From: Tissierellia bacterium
GTDB taxonomy: Bacteria > Bacillota > Clostridia > Tissierellales > Sedimentibacteraceae
Length of the DNA: 34,281 nt
Direction: 5' to 3'
Assembly (NCBI GenBank): GCA_012520455.1
Contig: JAAYOE010000068.1
Location: 1-34,281, forward strand
Shown: one piece after another, positions 32,090-34,281 of the stretch
How the letters are laid out: the number at the start of each line of letters is the position of its first letter
How positions within the stretch are numbered: position 1 is the first letter of the stretch
The notes under the pieces: model-generated
Databases searched by the model: none
Seen by the model: the letters and a program-made list of their open reading frames with translations, nothing else
What the model was told of the DNA's origin: nothing
Program-made: the position numbers and the translations under genes

Positions 32090-33265
32090 ATGTTTAAAAT
32101 TTCTGATACAGTAACCTGGGTGGGTAAAATCGACTGGGAGTTAAACAGGTTTCACGGAGACGAATATTCTACCCATAAAGGTTCATCTTACAACTCTTAT
32201 TTGATAAGAGACGAAAAAACCGTCTTGATTGACACCGTTTGGCAGCCCTTTTCAAAAGAATTTGTCGAGAACTTAAAAAAGGTAATTGATTTAAAAGAAA
32301 TTGACTACATAGTAATAAACCATTCAGAAATCGACCACTCGGGTGCCTTAACCGACTTAATGGAGGAAATACCTGATACCCCCATTTACTGCACTAAAAA
32401 TGGAGCCAAAATAATCAAGGGCCACCACCATAAGGATTGGAATTTTGTTGAGGTTAAAACAGGAGACACCTTGCATATAGGCAAAAATAAGCTGATTTTC
32501 GTAGAAGCAAGAATGCTTCATTGGCCGGATTCAATGATGACATACATGTCGGGAGAAAATATTTTATTCAGCAACGATGCTTTCGGCCAGCATTATGCTT
32601 CAGAATTAATGTACAATGACAAGGTTGATAGGGAAGAACTATATAACGAAGCATTAAAATACTATGCCAACATCTTGACTCCTTTCAGTAAATTTGTCAT
32701 AGGCAAAATCGAAGAAGTAGTTGCATTGAACATACCCATAGAAATGATTTGCCCCAGCCACGGAATAATTTGGAGGGAAGATCCTCTTCAGATAGTTAAC
32801 CAATATATGGAGTGGGCAAACAGTTATCAGGAAAACCAAATCACAATTGTTTATGACACCATGTGGAACGGAACAAGAAGAATAGCTGAAGCAATAGCGG
32901 AAGGAATAAAATCTAAGGACAAGGATGTTGACATTAAACTCTTCAACTGCGCAAAAAGAGATAAGAACGACATAATTACCGAAATCTTCAAGTCAAAAAT
33001 GGTCCTTGTAGGTTCATCCACAATCAATAACGGTATCCTGACGGCAGTTGCGGGAATATTGGAAATGATGAAGGGGTTGAAATTTACAAATAAAAAAGCC
33101 GCAGCCTTCGGAAGCTACGGCTGGAGCGGCGAAGCCGTAAAAATAATTACCCAGCAGCTGAAGGACGCCAAGTTCGATGTTGTTAACGAGGGTATAAGGG
33201 AGCTTTGGAATCCGGATGAAGAAGCTCTGGAAAGATGCAGGGAATACGGAAGAAGTTTAGTATGA
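32090..33265 (+). CDS. fprA: Flavodiiron protein (FprA-type oxygen/nitric-oxide reductase)
   Basis: A 391-residue cytoplasmic protein with an N-terminal metallo-beta-lactamase-like diiron domain. The ligand set NHSEIDHSG (His78, Glu80, Asp82, His83), the ARMLHWPDSM region, SNDAFGQH and CPSHGIIW are visible. A C-terminal flavodoxin domain follows from about residue 250, with the FMN phosphate loop DTMWNGTRRIAEAI and GSYGWSGEAV. Such proteins reduce O2 to water or NO to N2O with electrons from rubredoxin or coenzyme F420. A rubredoxin is encoded about 5 kb upstream. AAAGGAGGAAAGC precedes the ATG. The FNR box and adjacent FNR-type regulator gene point to redox-controlled expression. Confidence 0.95.
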   Translation: MFKISDTVTWVGKIDWELNRFHGDEYSTHKGSSYNSYLIRDEKTVLIDTVWQPFSKEFVENLKKVIDLKEIDYIVINHSEIDHSGALTDLMEEIPDTPIYCTKNGAKIIKGHHHKDWNFVEVKTGDTLHIGKNKLIFVEARMLHWPDSMMTYMSGENILFSNDAFGQHYASELMYNDKVDREELYNEALKYYANILTPFSKFVIGKIEEVVALNIPIEMICPSHGIIWREDPLQIVNQYMEWANSYQENQITIVYDTMWNGTRRIAEAIAEGIKSKDKDVDIKLFNCAKRDKNDIITEIFKSKMVLVGSSTINNGILTAVAGILEMMKGLKFTNKKAAAFGSYGWSGEAVKIITQQLKDAKFDVVNEGIRELWNPDEEALERCREYGRSLV

Positions 33266-33273
33266 CAAAGTAT

Positions 33274-33316
33274 GGGGACATATCTCTATAAAGAGGTATG
33301 TACCCGATTTTTATTG
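33274..33316 (+). terminator. Terminator of fprA
   Basis: GGG-ACATATCTCT pairs imperfectly with AGAGGTATGT-ACCC around an ATAA loop, followed by GATTTTTATT. It reaches the stop codon of the convergent regulator gene. Confidence 0.7.
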
Positions 33317-34024
33317 TATATCTCTTAACCCTTCCAAATCTGTAATTATGATTTTCCTTTGTCCCTCAAGCCTTATAAGGCCTTGATCCTGTAAAAGGGA
33401 GAGTTTGCGGCTGAGGGTTTCCTTGCTTGTCCCAAGCATGGAGGATAAAACACTCTTGGTTACGGGAAGGTTTATTACATATTCCTTGTTTTTACTTTTG
33501 ATATTGTTCTTTTGGATTTCCGCTACCAAGTAATTTGCTATCCTTTGCTCAACTTCCCTGAGGCCTATCTGCTCTATGAGTTCTTCTGACTGTTGGATTC
33601 TTTCGGTGTATTTTGCCAAAAATTTCAGTGCAATTTCCGGCCTTTGCATGATGATTTCATGAACCTTTTCCTTTTTTATTATGCAGATTTCGGTTTTTTC
33701 CATGGCTTCAGCGAAATTAGTCAGTTCTGCATCCTTAAAAAGGGCTAATTCACCTGCAAAATCTCCGACTTCAAGGATTTTTAGAATCTGTTCCCTGCCC
33801 ATGGCAGAAATCTTGGACAGTTTAACCCTCCCCTTATTAACGACAAACAGGTAGTCAAAACGGTCTCCCGGGCTGAATATTATATCGCCTTTTTCATAAG
33901 TCTTATGGTCGGATGATTCCATGATGCCTTCTTTTACTTCAAAGGGCAAGTCCGCGAATATAGGAACATTATCAATACAGTATCCATGGCTGCAATCGTG
34001 GCATCCGCAAGAACATTTTTCCAT
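33311..34024 (-). CDS. Crp/Fnr-family regulator with FNR-type iron-sulfur cysteines
   Basis: A 237-residue protein. The N-terminus holds Cys4, 6, 8, 11 and 16 (CSCGCHDCSHGYC), including a CxxCx4C unit. The cyclic-nucleotide-like sensor barrel spans about 25-125, with ILEVGDFAGELALF and a lone Cys114 in TEICIIKKE that lines up by eye with FNR Cys122. A dimerisation helix (about 130-160) leads to a winged HTH (about 188-225). Its recognition helix TSKETLSRKLSLL has the E-xx-SR pattern that in FNR reads TTGAT. It should be an oxygen- or nitrosative-stress-sensing activator/repressor. ATG with GGAGG upstream. It is convergent with fprA, its likely target. Confidence 0.9.
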   Translation of the reverse strand: MEKCSCGCHDCSHGYCIDNVPIFADLPFEVKEGIMESSDHKTYEKGDIIFSPGDRFDYLFVVNKGRVKLSKISAMGREQILKILEVGDFAGELALFKDAELTNFAEAMEKTEICIIKKEKVHEIIMQRPEIALKFLAKYTERIQQSEELIEQIGLREVEQRIANYLVAEIQKNNIKSKNKEYVINLPVTKSVLSSMLGTSKETLSRKLSLLQDQGLIRLEGQRKIIITDLEGLRDIQ

Positions 34025-34042
34025 GTAGACCTCCTCTTATAC

Positions 34043-34056
34043 TTAATACAAATCAA
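34043..34056 (-). promoter_or_regulatory. FNR-like site over the regulator's own start point
   Basis: TTGATTTGTATTAA on the minus strand differs from TTGAT-N4-ATCAA at one base. It is centred on the predicted +1, a repressing position. Confidence 0.6.
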
Positions 34057-34084
34057 TCATATCAGCTAAGGCGAGATTATTCAA
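34056..34084 (-). promoter_or_regulatory. Promoter of the FNR-type regulator gene
   Basis: TTGAAT (34079-34084), 17-nt spacer, TATGAT (34056-34061) on the minus strand. Confidence 0.7.
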
Positions 34085-34091
34085 TAAAAAA

Positions 34092-34208
34092 GTCATCCTG
34101 AGCGCATGCGAAGGATCTCATGAGATTCTTCGAGCTAAAGCTCTCAAAATGACAGTTTCTGAGTTATTCATAGCAATGACACCCTGCGGGTTATTTATAG
34201 CAATGACA
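34092..34208. repeat. Dispersed repeat, copy F (most complete)
   Basis: GTCATCCTGAGCGCATGCGA, then AGGATCTCATGAGATTCTTC, GAGCTAAAGCTCTC and AAATGAC form a hairpin of about 62 nt. Two modules of about 27 nt follow, each ending TAGCAATGACA. It serves as the reference for the family in this window. Confidence 0.92.
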
Positions 34209-34232
34209 CTTAAATTGTATAAATCTGTGTAA

Positions 34233-34281
34233 CTATAGATACTTCTTTTCCAATCTTTCAAGCAAATCAAGGTAATACTTT
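34233..34281 (-). CDS. C-terminal end of a further minus-strand gene (partial)
   Basis: Reading from 34280 leftwards gives KYYLDLLERLEKKYL then TAG, an amphipathic helix with normal codon use for this genome. The rest lies beyond the window, so the family cannot be named. The repeat copy F separates it from the regulator gene downstream. Confidence 0.45.
   Translation of the reverse strand, partial: KYYLDLLERLEKKYL

Noticed and set aside
3565-34208. Possible CRISPR array from repeated sequences
   Set aside because: Repeats are dispersed, palindromic and of variable module number, with no unique regularly sized spacers and no cas genes.

Overview
The window looks like a chromosomal segment of a low-GC, strictly anaerobic Firmicute, probably Clostridia/Tissierellia. 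This is inferred from AT-rich codon use, strong AGGAGG-type ribosome sites, many TTG/GTG starts, a proline T-box, a veg-ispE pair, rubredoxin, a flavodiiron protein, and an electron-transfer-flavoprotein/FAD dehydrogenase operon. I cannot name the species. There are about 27 genes, no rRNA or tRNA, no CRISPR array, no prophage and no intact transposon. Intergenic space is rich in dispersed palindromic repeats.

Layout. 1-3501: 3' part of a giant DUF445 membrane protein, open at the left edge. 3647-9673 (minus): efflux operon in the order periplasmic-adaptor-like lipoprotein, RND pump, TetR regulator, TolC-like protein, with a consensus promoter and a palindromic operator just downstream of it. 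9864-11640: short-form prolyl-tRNA synthetase under a T-box leader. 11782-13527: secreted 5'-nucleotidase with a LysM tail. 13598-14425: membrane-anchored metallophosphoesterase. 14633-16702: veg (minus), then ispE and a TlpA-like thioredoxin lipoprotein (plus). 16848-20409 (minus): FAD-linked 2-hydroxyacid dehydrogenase, EtfB and ferredoxin-fused EtfA, translationally coupled. 20765-22401 (minus): GNAT acetyltransferase then threonine aldolase. 22545-23696: MFS transporter. 23735-26598 (minus): a tight operon of HSL-type alpha/beta hydrolase, condensation/acyltransferase-like protein and a zinc-ribbon membrane protein. 26821-26979: rubredoxin, which the ORF track missed. 27035-27520 (minus): small lipoprotein. 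27700-30641: solute-binding lipoprotein coupled to a transmembrane LuxR-type regulator with no ABC permease. 30692-31774 (minus): mnmA. 32090-33265: flavodiiron protein. 33311-34024 (minus): FNR-type regulator with four candidate cluster cysteines. The extreme right edge holds the last codons of another minus-strand gene.

How the parts work together. The clearest regulatory circuit is at the right end. The FNR-like regulator carries a CxxCx4C motif plus a central Cys that lines up, by eye, with the E. coli FNR ligands. A perfect TTGAT-N4-ATCAA box sits at the class II activator distance from the fprA -10 element. A one-mismatch box covers the regulator's own start point. The most novel-looking units are the permease-less solute-binding protein plus transmembrane LuxR regulator pair, and the hydrolase/acyltransferase/zinc-ribbon operon. 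Two repeat families (a hairpin with about 27-nt modules, and a GGGACGGTTCTTTT inverted repeat) abut genes so closely that they appear to have supplied or replaced stop codons in at least two, perhaps three, genes. All family calls are from reading motifs by eye; no database search was run.
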